In this document: one piece after another, positions 8,801-17,068 of the stretch
Layout: each line of letters starts with the position of its first letter
Numbering within the stretch: the first letter of the stretch is position 1
DNA from: Hyphomonas sp.
GTDB taxonomy: Bacteria > Pseudomonadota > Alphaproteobacteria > Caulobacterales > Hyphomonadaceae
Direction of reading: 5' to 3'
Assembly: GCA_020638455.1 (NCBI GenBank)
Contig: JACKIK010000001.1
Coordinates: 434,001-498,000 of the forward strand
DNA length: 64,000 nt
Notes under the pieces: model-generated
What the model was told of the DNA's origin: nothing
Databases searched by the model: none
What the model saw: the letters and a program-made list of their open reading frames with translations, nothing else
Program-made: the position numbers and the translations under genes

Positions 8801-9421
8801 TTAAGGAGATTCAGGGCCGGCGCGAAGGCGGTGCCACTCGGCCGCCGTCATTTCCCAGACCAGCGAAGCCCGCGTCGAGCCGTCCGGACGCGTGCTCGTC
8901 ACCTCGCCCATGCGATGGAAGCCCATCCCGTCCAGCATGCGCTGGGTGATCACGTTCTGCAGGCTGGCTGTCTCGCAGAGAAGGTCGAGGTGCAGCGCCT
9001 CGAACATCCATGTGAAGGTGTGCGCGGCGCCCTGCGTGCCGGTGCCCCGGCTGTGCAGCGAGGGATGCAGGCCGCCGGCAATCTCGCCGGCTGCCCATTG
9101 CGGCCAGACCTGGATATCGGAATAACCCATCACCTGCCCGTCACCCGGATCGCGCACGAAGAGCAGGCCCTCCCCCTGCTCCCGCTGCGCAAGATGGTCC
9201 TCGATGAAGGCCCGGACGCTTTCCTCGGTCAGGGGACGCGGCAGGGAATAGATTGGTGCGTTGACTTTCGGCTCCGAAAACAGGGCGAATAGGCCGGGCG
9301 CGTCCTCCGGCCGGGCAAGGCGCGAGTCGCCGAGTTGTTCGGCCGCGCGGACAGCGGCGCGGATCTGATCGGCTCGCGCCTGCGGAACCGGATGACGGGT
9401 AATGGGAATTGCATCAGCCAT
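8801..9421 (-). CDS. GNAT family N-acetyltransferase (RimJ-like)
   Basis: This is a 206-residue GNAT acetyltransferase. The middle of the protein (MGYSDIQVWPQWAAGEIAGG) and the acetyl-CoA-binding loop LHSRGTGTQGAA match the RimJ/RimL-type subgroup. That loop is followed by a helix (FTWMFEALHLDLLCETAS) and an Asn-containing NVITQRMLDGMGFHRMGE segment. Such proteins acetylate protein N-termini, amino sugars or antibiotics, and the substrate here is unknown. It is divergent from the MFS transporter gene, separated by a 135-base region containing a good promoter for the transporter. Confidence 0.85.
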   Translation of the reverse strand: MADAIPITRHPVPQARADQIRAAVRAAEQLGDSRLARPEDAPGLFALFSEPKVNAPIYSLPRPLTEESVRAFIEDHLAQREQGEGLLFVRDPGDGQVMGYSDIQVWPQWAAGEIAGGLHPSLHSRGTGTQGAAHTFTWMFEALHLDLLCETASLQNVITQRMLDGMGFHRMGEVTSTRPDGSTRASLVWEMTAAEWHRLRAGPESP

Positions 9422-9467
9422 GTCAGCAGTCTAGCTGCGGGAGGCTGCTCCGGAAACCGCCTGGCGC

Positions 9468-9505
9468 TTGACGGTTTATTTTCATAATTGTAGAAATATT
9501 AAACC
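9468..9505 (+). promoter_or_regulatory. promoter with overlapping dyad before the MFS gene
   Basis: TTGACG at 9468-9473 and TAGAAA at 9491-9496 are separated by exactly 17 bases in a notably AT-rich patch. An inverted repeat GGTTTA (9473-9478) and TAAACC (9500-9505) brackets the -10 element, as an operator would. The promoter points at the transporter gene, whose start is about 50 bases downstream. The assignment rests on sequence pattern alone. Confidence 0.45.
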
Positions 9506-9556
9506 AAATGGAAAAATAATGCCGCAGATTGACCCTGCCTCCCACTCCGCCGACAA

Positions 9557-10819
9557 ATGCTCCCGATGACCCAGCCAGCAACAGCCCGCGCGCACGGCAA
9601 GAACGCATTCTTCTTCGTGATCGTCACCGTCGCGCTGGACATGCTGGCCTTCGGCCTGATCATTCCGGTGATCCCCGCCCTGATCCGGGAGCTGGCACAT
9701 GTCAGCTCCGAAGGCGCGACGCTGTGGCTGGGGCCGCTGGCGGCGACCTATGCGGTGATGAACTTCCTGTTCGGCCCCGTCATGGGCGCCCTGTCGGACC
9801 GGTTCGGCCGGCGGCCGGTGCTGCTGGCATCGGTGGCGACGCTGATCATCGACTTCCTCATCATGGGCCTCGCGCACACGATCTGGCTGCTGTTCCTCGG
9901 CCGCGCGCTGTCCGGCATCTCGGGTGCGACCTATTCCACGGCCAATGCCTATATCGCGGACGTGACGGAGCCGCAGGACCGGGGCCGCGCCTTCGGCATG
10001 ATCGGGGCGGCGTTCGGCTTCGGCTTTGTGTTCGGCCCGGTGATCGGCGGCTTCCTCGGCGAGATCGACCCGCGCGCACCTTTCTTTGCCGGCGCGGGCC
10101 TCGCCATGGTCAATTTCCTCTATGGCCTGTTCGTGCTGCCGGAGTCGCATGCGCCGGAACACCGCCGTCTGTTCGATTTCCGGCGCGCCAATCCGCTGGG
10201 TGCCGCGCGACATTTCTCGAAACTGCCGAAGGTGCGCTGGTTCCTTCTGGGTGCAGGCATCTTCATGCTGGCGCACACCGTCTTCCCGTCCACCTGGAAC
10301 GTCTATGGCGAGATCCGCTACAACTGGACGCCGAAGGAGATCGGCTTCTCGCTCGGCCTGGTCGGCATCGGTGCCGCCGTGGTTCAGGCCGGCCTGATGG
10401 GGGCGATCCTGAAGCGTCTCGGCACCGTGCGCACTGCCCTGTTCGGCCAGACGGTGAATGTGCTCGGCCTGACGGCCTTCGCCTTCGCGGTCCAGCCATG
10501 GATGGCGTACGTGATCATTCCGCTGAGTTCGCTGGGCGGTGTGGCCGGTCCGTCGGTCAATTCGCTGATGTCCAGCGTCACGCCGAAGGATGCGCAGGGG
10601 GAACTTCAGGGCGCCAATTCCAGCCTGAATGCGATGGCGATGATCATCGGACCCCTGACCATGAACGGCGTGCTGTTCAGTTTCACCCGCGAGGGCGCGC
10701 CGGTGCATTTTGCCGGCGCCGCCTTCCTGCTGGCTGCGGTGCTGACGGCGCTGTCGATGCTGCCTTTCCTGAGAGGCGTTGCGGCCAATCGCGACGCCCT
10801 GCCGGTGGCGGCGGAATAG
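9557..10819 (+). CDS. MFS transporter, TCR/Tet type
   Basis: This is a 420-residue protein with about twelve hydrophobic helices, a proton-driven efflux transporter of the inner membrane. The helix 2-3 loop motif A is GALSDRFGRRPVLL, and helix 5 carries motif C-like glycine-rich sequence (AAFGFGFVFGPVIGG), as in drug/H+ antiporters. The N-terminal half (DMLAFGLIIPVIPAL) and RALSGISGATYSTANAYIAD are typical of the TetA subgroup. The exported compound is unknown. ATG at 9566 is an alternative start. The upstream promoter with an overlapping dyad suggests regulated expression. A hairpin follows the stop. Confidence 0.9.
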   Translation: MLPMTQPATARAHGKNAFFFVIVTVALDMLAFGLIIPVIPALIRELAHVSSEGATLWLGPLAATYAVMNFLFGPVMGALSDRFGRRPVLLASVATLIIDFLIMGLAHTIWLLFLGRALSGISGATYSTANAYIADVTEPQDRGRAFGMIGAAFGFGFVFGPVIGGFLGEIDPRAPFFAGAGLAMVNFLYGLFVLPESHAPEHRRLFDFRRANPLGAARHFSKLPKVRWFLLGAGIFMLAHTVFPSTWNVYGEIRYNWTPKEIGFSLGLVGIGAAVVQAGLMGAILKRLGTVRTALFGQTVNVLGLTAFAFAVQPWMAYVIIPLSSLGGVAGPSVNSLMSSVTPKDAQGELQGANSSLNAMAMIIGPLTMNGVLFSFTREGAPVHFAGAAFLLAAVLTALSMLPFLRGVAANRDALPVAAE

Positions 10820-10834
10820 ACGCCACACGCAAAA

Positions 10835-10856
10835 CGGCCCGGATCGCTCCGGGCCG
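10835..10856. terminator. hairpin terminator between convergent genes
   Basis: A perfect 9-base stem (CGGCCCGGA / TCCGGGCCG) with a TCGC loop lies between the stop of the MFS gene and the stop of the convergent small membrane-protein gene. The + strand continues with CCTTGTT and the - strand with GTTTTGCG, so it could end transcription in both directions. Confidence 0.65.
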
Positions 10857-10883
10857 CCTTGTTGTGCAGGCTGTGCCCGAGGC

Positions 10884-11168
10884 TCAGCTCTTGGCTTTCA
10901 TCAGCATGCCGGCAATCACACCCAGCACGCCACCGCCGACACCGCCTTCCAGAAGGTTGTTGACGATGTTCATGACATTGGTTGCGCCAGCCGCCGGGTC
11001 GCCCAGCACATTGATGCCGGCCGCGCCGAGGCCGTAATGGGCCGCAAGCCCGCCGACGATGCCGCCCAGCAGCCCGCCGGTGGTTCCGCCGCCGGTCATC
11101 TTGGTCAGGATCGGCCCGAGCACGATGCCGCCAACGGCGCTCAGGATAGGTGGAAGAAGTGAGTCCAT
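10884..11168 (-). CDS. small Gly-rich membrane protein
   Basis: This is a 94-residue protein starting MDSLLPPILSAVGG. The ATG at 11168 is preceded by a strong GGAGGG site, which identifies this start over upstream alternatives. It is rich in Gly, Leu, Ile and Val with repeated GG and GxxxG spacings (GGTTGGLLGGIVGGLAAHYG and EGGVGGGVLGVIAGMLM). This suggests two tightly packed glycine-zipper membrane helices separated by a polar loop. I do not recognise a named family. It is divergent from the HAD phosphatase gene. It could be a channel-like or membrane-stress protein, but nothing shows this directly. Confidence 0.75.
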   Translation of the reverse strand: MDSLLPPILSAVGGIVLGPILTKMTGGGTTGGLLGGIVGGLAAHYGLGAAGINVLGDPAAGATNVMNIVNNLLEGGVGGGVLGVIAGMLMKAKS

Positions 11169-11318
11169 AGCGTTACCCTCCCATGGGTCATTTGCGCGGG
11201 GAATTTCTTTTTGCGCCCTCGCCGATCCAGAAAATCGGGAATTTTCAACCGCGTCCAGACGTTTCGTGGCATCCGGGAATGTTGCATCGCAGCACAGATG
11301 CGGGCAAAGAACGCGATC

Positions 11319-11849
11319 ATGGTATCCGCCCGCCCTGCCCTGTTTCTCGACCGTGACGGCGTGATCAACGTCGACAAGGGCTATGTCAGCCGGGTGGAAG
11401 ACTTTGAATGGGTCGAGGGCGCCGCCGAGACAATTGCAGCCTTCAACCGGCGCGGCTGGTATGTCTTCGTGGTCACCAACCAGTCCGGAATCGCCCGGAA
11501 CTACTACAGCGAGGCAGACATGCGCGCGCTGCACGAGTGGATGCAGGGTGAACTTGCCAGGCACGGCGCCCACATCGACCGGATCTATTTCTGCCCCTAT
11601 CATGAAGAGGGCGAAAATCCCGCCTACCGGAAGGACAGTTTCGACCGCAAGCCGAAGCCCGGCATGCTGCTGAAGGCGATGAGCGAGTTTCCCGTGAAGC
11701 GCGAGCTGAGCTTCATGATCGGGGACAAGGATGCCGACATGGAAGCCGCCCGCGCCGCCGGGATTGCCGGCTTCCTGTTCACCGGCGGAAACCTCGCCCG
11801 CTTCGCCGAATGGACACTTGCCGGCTTCGAGGACGGCAATCGCGGCTGA
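11319..11849 (+). CDS. gmhB: HAD-family phosphatase, GmhB-like
   Basis: This is a HAD-IIIA phosphatase resembling D-glycero-D-manno-heptose 1,7-bisphosphate 7-phosphatase. Motif I is FLDRDGVIN (nucleophile and acid aspartates), motif II is VVTNQSGIAR, motif III is the lysine in FDRKPKPGM, and motif IV is MIGDKDADMEAARAAG. The zinc loop of GmhB is represented by YFCPYHEEGENP, with Cys and His but fewer cysteines than usual. The known reaction removes the C7 phosphate in heptose precursor synthesis for lipopolysaccharide. The ATG at 11319 fits the family; 11298 is also possible. No other heptose genes are nearby. Confidence 0.75.
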   Translation: MVSARPALFLDRDGVINVDKGYVSRVEDFEWVEGAAETIAAFNRRGWYVFVVTNQSGIARNYYSEADMRALHEWMQGELARHGAHIDRIYFCPYHEEGENPAYRKDSFDRKPKPGMLLKAMSEFPVKRELSFMIGDKDADMEAARAAGIAGFLFTGGNLARFAEWTLAGFEDGNRG

Positions 11850-11929
11850 GGCGCCGGCCTTCTCGCCCCATCCCAGTTCCTGTGCTATGGCGCGCGCATG
11901 TTGTCAGTGCTGCCAGACAGTGATCGCCT

Positions 11930-12667
11930 GTGAAAGGCTATGGGCCCGAAACCTTCGGCGAACTCAATGCCGGGGACTACGACCGGCTGCATGATCCGGG
12001 CACGACCGATGCGGCGGTTGACCTGCTGTCGGAATTTGCCCTTCCCGGCCGCACGCTGGAACTGGCGATCGGGACCGGCCGCGTGGCGCTGCCGCTGGCC
12101 CGGTGCGGCTGCCGGATCGAAGGCATCGAGGCGTCGGCGGAGATGGTCGCGAAGCTGCGCGAGAAGCCGGGCGGTGCAGATATTCCCGTCACGCTGGGCG
12201 ACATGGCCAGCGTGAAAGCCGAAGGCGCGTTCGACTTCATCTTCCTGATCTTCAACACGCTCTACAACCTGACCAGCCAGGAGGCGCAGGTTCGCTGCTT
12301 TGCGAATGCGGGGGAGATGCTGGCGCCCGGCGGAGCGTTCCTGATCGAAGCCTTCGTGCCGGACCTGTCGCAATTCCACAATCATCGCAGCATGCAGCCG
12401 CGGCATATCAGTTTCGACCGGCTGGCCATCGAAGCCGCAATCCACGACCCCGTTACCCAGCGGATCGACTACCAGTATCTGCGTTTCACACCGGACGGCT
12501 TTCGCATGACGCCGTTGCCGATGCGCTATGCCTGGCCGCAGGAAACGGATCTGATGGCGCAGCTGGCGGGGCTCACGCTGGAGAGCCGCTGGGGCGGATG
12601 GGACAAGCGCGCCTTCGCCGCCGACAGCCGCATGCATATTTCGGTCTACCGCAAGCCGGGTGCCTAG
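11930..12667 (+). CDS. class I SAM-dependent methyltransferase
   Basis: This is a 245-residue Rossmann-fold methyltransferase. Motif I is LELAIGTGRVALPLA, motif II is the acidic IEGIEAS, and the motif IV region is FDFIFLIFNTLYNL. It resembles methyltransferase domain 25-type enzymes that act on small molecules. The substrate is unknown. The start is a GTG at 11930. ATG codons occur only downstream and would cut into the conserved YGPETFGELNAGDYDRLHD region. The stop overlaps the stop of the convergent EVE-domain gene by four bases. Confidence 0.85.
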   Translation: MKGYGPETFGELNAGDYDRLHDPGTTDAAVDLLSEFALPGRTLELAIGTGRVALPLARCGCRIEGIEASAEMVAKLREKPGGADIPVTLGDMASVKAEGAFDFIFLIFNTLYNLTSQEAQVRCFANAGEMLAPGGAFLIEAFVPDLSQFHNHRSMQPRHISFDRLAIEAAIHDPVTQRIDYQYLRFTPDGFRMTPLPMRYAWPQETDLMAQLAGLTLESRWGGWDKRAFAADSRMHISVYRKPGA

Positions 12668-13101
12668 ACTGGCTGCAGCGTCTTCGGGTCGATCCCGCCC
12701 ATCCGGCAGACTTCCTTCCACTCGGCCGCCGTCACCGGCTGGACCGAAAGGCGGAAGGAGGTGACGAGGCTCATGTCCTTCAGCTTCGGATTGGCTTTCA
12801 CCTCCTTCAGCGAGACCGGCTGTGGCATCGGGGCGAGCGCGCGGACCCAGACGCAGTCCCAGCGCTCATCGTCCGTGGTCGAATCCGGCGTGCTTTCCTT
12901 GCAGACCTCGACAATGCCGACCACTTCCAGACCCTGGTTGGAATGGTAGAAGAACAGGCGGTCGCCCACCTTCATCTCGCGCATATTGTTGCGCGCGGTG
13001 TAGTTGCGGATACCGCTCCACTCCTCGCCTTCATCCCCCTTGGCAACCTGCTGGTCCCAGCTCCACGCATCCGGTTCGGACTTGATCAGCCAATACTTCA
13101 T
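12664..13101 (-). CDS. EVE domain-containing protein
   Basis: This is a 145-residue stand-alone EVE domain. It begins MKYWLIKSEPDAWSWDQ and contains WSGIRNYTARNNMREMKVGD and FFYHSNQG, the standard signature of the family. EVE domains share the PUA-like fold and are thought to bind modified bases or RNA. The cellular role of this short form is not established, though homologues are widespread in proteobacteria. It is followed on the same strand by nothing and preceded by a DUF533 gene five bases upstream, so the two may be cotranscribed. Confidence 0.93.
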   Translation of the reverse strand: MKYWLIKSEPDAWSWDQQVAKGDEGEEWSGIRNYTARNNMREMKVGDRLFFYHSNQGLEVVGIVEVCKESTPDSTTDDERWDCVWVRALAPMPQPVSLKEVKANPKLKDMSLVTSFRLSVQPVTAAEWKEVCRMGGIDPKTLQPV

Positions 13102-13106
13102 GCCGC

Positions 13107-13802
13107 CTAGACCGCCTTGGCCTCGATCGCCTCGGCATGACCGGGCTCGATACCAAGCGCATCGGCGAGGCGGGCCAGGAAGCCACGCTCCGAGCGGGTC
13201 GGGTCACCTGTCACAAGGCACGCGGCCGCATAAAGCTGGGCGGCATGGTTCGGTGTTTTCGCGGCGGCGGCGATCTTCTTGAGCGTCTCCGCTTCCGGAC
13301 GGTCGCCGGTCAGCAGGTCACGGTCGCGCTTGGCAGCGCCGGATGCTTTCAGCGCTTCGGCGAGCGAGGCTTTCTCGGAATCGTCGAGTGCCCCGTCGGC
13401 CCAAGCCGCCGCAACCATGGTGCGCACAAGCGCCTCGGCAAATTCCGGTTCCATCTTCTTGTCGGTGACAAAGCCGAGCTTGCCGGGATCGACATCGCCC
13501 GTCGCCCGCTTGCCCTGCCGGTCGAGCCAGGCCTTGTAGGCCAGCGCACCGAGGCCGGCGACAGCGCCCGTCTTTGCCGCGCCGCCGAGGAAACGCCGGC
13601 CGCCCTTGGTGCCGAGCATGGCCGCCAGCAGCAGCGCGCCGGCGCCGGTGGCAGCAACTTGCGTGTTGCGGTCCGTCTTCAGTTTCTCCAGCGCCTCTTT
13701 CGACAGATCCTTGCCGCGCTGCATCGTCTGTTCGAGTTCGAGATCCTTGGCGGCTTGCTTTGCCTGTTTCTGGAGGTCGGCAAATATCGTGGCGAAGTCC
13801 AT
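13107..13802 (-). CDS. DUF533 / TerB-like protein
   Basis: This is a 231-residue protein. The N-terminal region is charged and helical. A hydrophobic Ala/Gly-rich stretch follows at about residues 50-90 (VAATGAGALLLAAMLG, GGAAKTGAVAGLGALAYKAW), then a C-terminal TerB-like helical domain with MVAAAWADGALDDSEKASL. DUF533 proteins are inner-membrane associated and of unknown function. The acidic loop ADGALDDSE is the part that in TerB relatives binds metal. A clear AAAGGAAAA ribosome-binding site precedes the ATG. Confidence 0.85.
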   Translation of the reverse strand: MDFATIFADLQKQAKQAAKDLELEQTMQRGKDLSKEALEKLKTDRNTQVAATGAGALLLAAMLGTKGGRRFLGGAAKTGAVAGLGALAYKAWLDRQGKRATGDVDPGKLGFVTDKKMEPEFAEALVRTMVAAAWADGALDDSEKASLAEALKASGAAKRDRDLLTGDRPEAETLKKIAAAAKTPNHAAQLYAAACLVTGDPTRSERGFLARLADALGIEPGHAEAIEAKAV

Positions 13803-13856
13803 GGCGCTTTTCCTTTCTGTCTGGGCGCGCGCCGAGCTTTAGCGTGGAAGCCCCTG

Positions 13857-14675
13857 TCAGGAAAGACGCTGCAGGGCCGCACGCACCAGCCGGTCATAAT
13901 GAGGCCAGCCCTTGTAATCCGCGAGATCGCGGCCGGTTCCTTCCCACGCCTGCCGGAAGGCGGCGACATGATGCGGCGTATCCAGCGCGGCGCGCAGCGG
14001 ATCGACCACGATTCGGATCGTGAACAGGAGCAGGCCGGATTCTGGAAGCTTCGAAATCGTCTGACGTTCGACGCGAAGGTGCAGGACATCCAGCGCGTCC
14101 GCGTCCGCCGTTTCCGCGGCGAGTGCCTTCAGCGGCGCGGAGCTCGGCGTGAAGCGGGCATCGCCAGCCTGGACTGTCCAGTTGAACCGTTCGAGCACCT
14201 GGCCGGGACGGATCGCGTCGAACATGCGCGCGATGCGGACGACGAGCGCCGGATTGGCCCCCGGCACCGGCCCGTGAAGGCCACCCAGCGGCTGGCCGAC
14301 TTTCTCGGACAGCAGCCAGAAGGTCGGCGCGACAAGGCTCGCGGCTTCGAGGCGCCAGAGCCCGTCCCCTCCCCGCTCCAGCAGGCAGAGATCGTCCGAA
14401 ACGCGCGCCGCTGCCGCCTCCAGCGAGGTCGGCCAGCTTTCATCCGAGGGCGGAAGGTGCGCCGTGGCGCGGGCGGCCGCTTCGGCAAGCGCCGCTTCGG
14501 CAAGGCGCGAGGCGAACACGTCATCACGGCGTTCGCGCATGATCCTGCGCTTTTCCGGCAGCCAGACGGCGGCTTCGGAATCGGGATCGATCAGGTGCTC
14601 GGACGGAATCGGCCGCAGGCCCGGCGACAGGCTGGCCGCGCCATCAAGAAAAGGCAAATGCGGCGGTCGGCGCAT
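13857..14675 (-). CDS. DUF3445, haem-dependent oxidative N-demethylase-like protein
   Basis: This is a 272-residue protein of the DUF3445 family. Family features include the N-terminal PFLDGAASLSPGLRPI, LIDPDSEAAVWLPEKRRIM, the LHGPVPGANP loop and LRVERQTISKLPESGLLLFTIRI near the C-terminus. Relatives have been described as the haem-containing subunit of an oxidative dimethylamine N-demethylase. The other subunits are not present here, so a different amine or redox role is possible. The gap to the upstream methyltransferase gene is only three bases, which indicates an operon. Confidence 0.8.
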   Translation of the reverse strand: MRRPPHLPFLDGAASLSPGLRPIPSEHLIDPDSEAAVWLPEKRRIMRERRDDVFASRLAEAALAEAAARATAHLPPSDESWPTSLEAAAARVSDDLCLLERGGDGLWRLEAASLVAPTFWLLSEKVGQPLGGLHGPVPGANPALVVRIARMFDAIRPGQVLERFNWTVQAGDARFTPSSAPLKALAAETADADALDVLHLRVERQTISKLPESGLLLFTIRIVVDPLRAALDTPHHVAAFRQAWEGTGRDLADYKGWPHYDRLVRAALQRLS

Positions 14676-14678
14676 CGG

Positions 14679-15305
14679 TCAGACCGGAACGGCAGCGCCC
14701 CAGGAGACGAAGCCTGCAATCTTCGGCGTCGACGGCAGGTACATGGTTTCCGCATCCCGCAGCTCGAAGCCGCATTCGCGGAACATGGCGCCGGTATCGC
14801 GCGTCAGGTGGCAGCCGCCGGCAAAGGTTTTCCAGACCGGCTCGATCCGACGCTGCCATTTGGCGACGCCTTCGTCCGGGGCGAGGCCGTGCTCGGAGAA
14901 CAGGACCTTGCCGCCGGGCTTCAGCACGCGGCGCACTTCGGTGAGTGCCCCTTTCCAGTCCGGAATGGTGCAGAGGACGAAGGTGATGACTGCGGTATCG
15001 ACCGACTTGTCTTCCAGCGGCATCGCCTCGGCGCCCGCCTGCAGGAATTCGATCCGGTTGCCATAGCCGAGGGCGCCCGCGGCATGGCGGGCCTTGTGCA
15101 GCATGGCTTCCGACGGTTCCAGCGCGAACAGGTGGTCGACCTTGCTGGCATCGTAATAGGAGAAATTGTCACCAGCGCCGCAGCCGAGTTCCAGCACCTT
15201 TCCCTCCGCCAGCGGAACGACCTTTTCGCGCTGCTTGCGGATTGGCTTCGTCGCGCAAGCGCAGGCGACGAGGTTGGAGACGACGTAGCGGTCCCACAGG
15301 CTCAC
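14679..15305 (-). CDS. class I SAM-dependent methyltransferase (METTL7-like)
   Basis: This is a 208-residue methyltransferase. Motif I is VLELGCGAGDNFSYYD, the acidic motif II is LFALEPSEAML, and motif IV is FVLCTIPDWKGALTEVRRVL. The arrangement, including VLKPGGKVLFSEHG and the late CHLTRDTGAMFRECGFEL, resembles the METTL7/UbiE-like group that methylates thiols or small lipophiles. The start overlaps the stop of the upstream membrane-protein gene (ATGA at 15302-15305) and the DUF3445 gene lies three bases downstream. The three genes are probably one transcript. Confidence 0.88.
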   Translation of the reverse strand: MSLWDRYVVSNLVACACATKPIRKQREKVVPLAEGKVLELGCGAGDNFSYYDASKVDHLFALEPSEAMLHKARHAAGALGYGNRIEFLQAGAEAMPLEDKSVDTAVITFVLCTIPDWKGALTEVRRVLKPGGKVLFSEHGLAPDEGVAKWQRRIEPVWKTFAGGCHLTRDTGAMFRECGFELRDAETMYLPSTPKIAGFVSWGAAVPV

Positions 15306-16021
15306 TGGTTGACCTCCTTGCCGGTCTCGTAGCCGGGATAGGCCGCCTTCTCGATCTTGAGGCGCGTCTCTTCGGTCGGGCGGGCGATCATCGCATCCTG
15401 GGAAATGTTGACGACGTATTCGTATCCGTCGCCCATCGGCTGGTAGCTGGCCGAGCCGTATTCGGCATCGATGCCGAAGCGTCCGCCCTGCTGGGTCGCC
15501 AGCGCATGGACGTCGAGGCCCGGATTAGTGGCGAGCGCAATGCCGTTGGTTTCCGCCGTCTTCACCGCTTCGGTCGAATAGCGGCGTGCCTCCCGGCCTT
15601 CGATATAGTCGAGGCGGTAGATGGAATCGTAGCCGAGCATGTTGGCCATCGGCTTGAACTTGATGACCTGGGCGCCGACCTCGAACTGGTTGCCCTGCAG
15701 GATCGGCTGTGAGCCGTCGGCTTCCAGTTTCTTGGAACCGTCGGACAGCGTCATGTCGACATAATAGGCATCCGGCTGGTTCTCGACGGCCGTGAATTTC
15801 ACGGTCGCTGCGTACCGCTCCTTGGTCAGCCGCTTATAGGTCTGCAGGTTGAGGCCGGCGAAGGCGACAATTCCGGCGAGGCCGAGAAAGCCGACACCGA
15901 ACAGCAGCCGCAGGCCACCGCTTGCGGGCCGCAGATTGGCAAGCTTTCCGAAGCCCGCGAACAGCAGCATCAATCCGATCACGCCGGCTATGGCGGGCAG
16001 GATCCACCAGATCATAGACAT
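15302..16021 (-). CDS. membrane protein of unknown function
   Basis: This is a 239-residue protein with two N-terminal transmembrane helices (MIWWILPAIAGVIGLMLLF and GLRLLFGVGFLGLAGIVAFA). A soluble domain of about 175 residues follows, rich in beta-type patterns (YAATVKFTAVEN, AYYVDMTLSDG, QVIKFKPMANMLGYDSIYRLDY). I recall similar alphaproteobacterial proteins being loosely named cation/multidrug efflux pumps, but two helices cannot form a pump and that label is not supported. It is first in a run with a methyltransferase and a DUF3445 gene. Confidence 0.7.
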   Translation of the reverse strand: MSMIWWILPAIAGVIGLMLLFAGFGKLANLRPASGGLRLLFGVGFLGLAGIVAFAGLNLQTYKRLTKERYAATVKFTAVENQPDAYYVDMTLSDGSKKLEADGSQPILQGNQFEVGAQVIKFKPMANMLGYDSIYRLDYIEGREARRYSTEAVKTAETNGIALATNPGLDVHALATQQGGRFGIDAEYGSASYQPMGDGYEYVVNISQDAMIARPTEETRLKIEKAAYPGYETGKEVNQ

Positions 16022-16165
16022 CGCACCTTCCCCTTTGTTTCACCAGCCTTTCGGCCTGGCGCCTTTATAGCATCATATCACCGGCCACAGCCTTGTTTAG
16101 CACCGGGAACAGTTGGCGCTCGGTCACCCCTGCCCATGCTATCAAAACCCTGATACGGGGCAATC

Positions 16166-17068
16166 ATGTCGTTTCGGGACTTCATGCTCCTGTTTTTCAT
16201 CTGCCTCGCCTGGGGGCTGAACCTTGTGCTGACGCGCTGGGTCGTAACAGACCTGCAGGTGCCGCCGCTGTTCTTTGCGGCCGTGCGCTTTGCAGGTGTC
16301 GCCCTGTTCCTGATCCCCTTCCTGCGGCCCGTACCGGCGAAACTGGGCACGCTGTTCCTGATCTCGATCCTGATCGGATCGCTGAATTTCGCGCTGCTGT
16401 TCGTGGGCCTGAAGAATGCCGAGGCGTCCGCCGTGGCGGTGACCGGGCAGCTGGGCGTGCCGATTTCCACGCTGATGAGCATGGCCTTTCTCGGAGAGGT
16501 CGTCGGCTGGCGGCGGGGGCTCGGCATCATGCTGTCCTTTGCCGGGGTGATGACGATTGCCTTCGACCCGACCAGCTTCCGGATCTCGACCGGCCTGCTG
16601 TACGTCATCGCCTGTGCGTTTATCGGGTCCTATGGCGGGATCCTGATGAAACAGATGCCGCCGCTGACCGGTCTGCAGGTGCAGGCCTGGGTCGGCCTGT
16701 TCAGCTTCGCGCCGCTGTTCGCGGTGTCCGGCCTGTGGGAACATGGTCAGGTCGAGGCCTATATTCATGGCGGCTGGCGGGCCTGGGCGGCCAGCCTGTT
16801 CGCCATTCTCGGCGTGTCCATTTTCGGCCATGGCGGTTTCTACACGCTGATCAAGAAGTATGATGTCTCGATGCTGTCTCCGCTCACGCTGATGACACCG
16901 ATCTGGGGCGTCGTGTTCGGCATCCTCCTGCTGAACGAACCGATTTCGCCGCGCCTGACCCTTGGTGCAGCGATCGCGCTGGCCGGCGTGTTCATCATTG
17001 CCGTGCGCCAGAATACGCGCCTGCCGGAAGCGGCGCTCGGCAAGAAACTCGGCGCGGGAGACAGCTGA
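16166..17068 (+). CDS. EamA/DMT family permease
   Basis: This is a 300-residue permease with ten predicted transmembrane helices arranged as two EamA repeats. The first repeat begins FFICLAWGLNLVLTRWVV, and the conserved NFALLFVGLKNAEASAVAV and LMSMAFLGEVVGWRRGLGI ends are visible. The second repeat ends MTPIWGVVFGILLLNEPIS. DMT permeases export amino acids, nucleobases or drugs, and the substrate here cannot be told. The last base is shared with the amidase start (TGATG). Coupling to a peptidoglycan amidase hints at wall-fragment or amino-acid handling, which is inference. Confidence 0.88.
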   Translation: MSFRDFMLLFFICLAWGLNLVLTRWVVTDLQVPPLFFAAVRFAGVALFLIPFLRPVPAKLGTLFLISILIGSLNFALLFVGLKNAEASAVAVTGQLGVPISTLMSMAFLGEVVGWRRGLGIMLSFAGVMTIAFDPTSFRISTGLLYVIACAFIGSYGGILMKQMPPLTGLQVQAWVGLFSFAPLFAVSGLWEHGQVEAYIHGGWRAWAASLFAILGVSIFGHGGFYTLIKKYDVSMLSPLTLMTPIWGVVFGILLLNEPISPRLTLGAAIALAGVFIIAVRQNTRLPEAALGKKLGAGDS

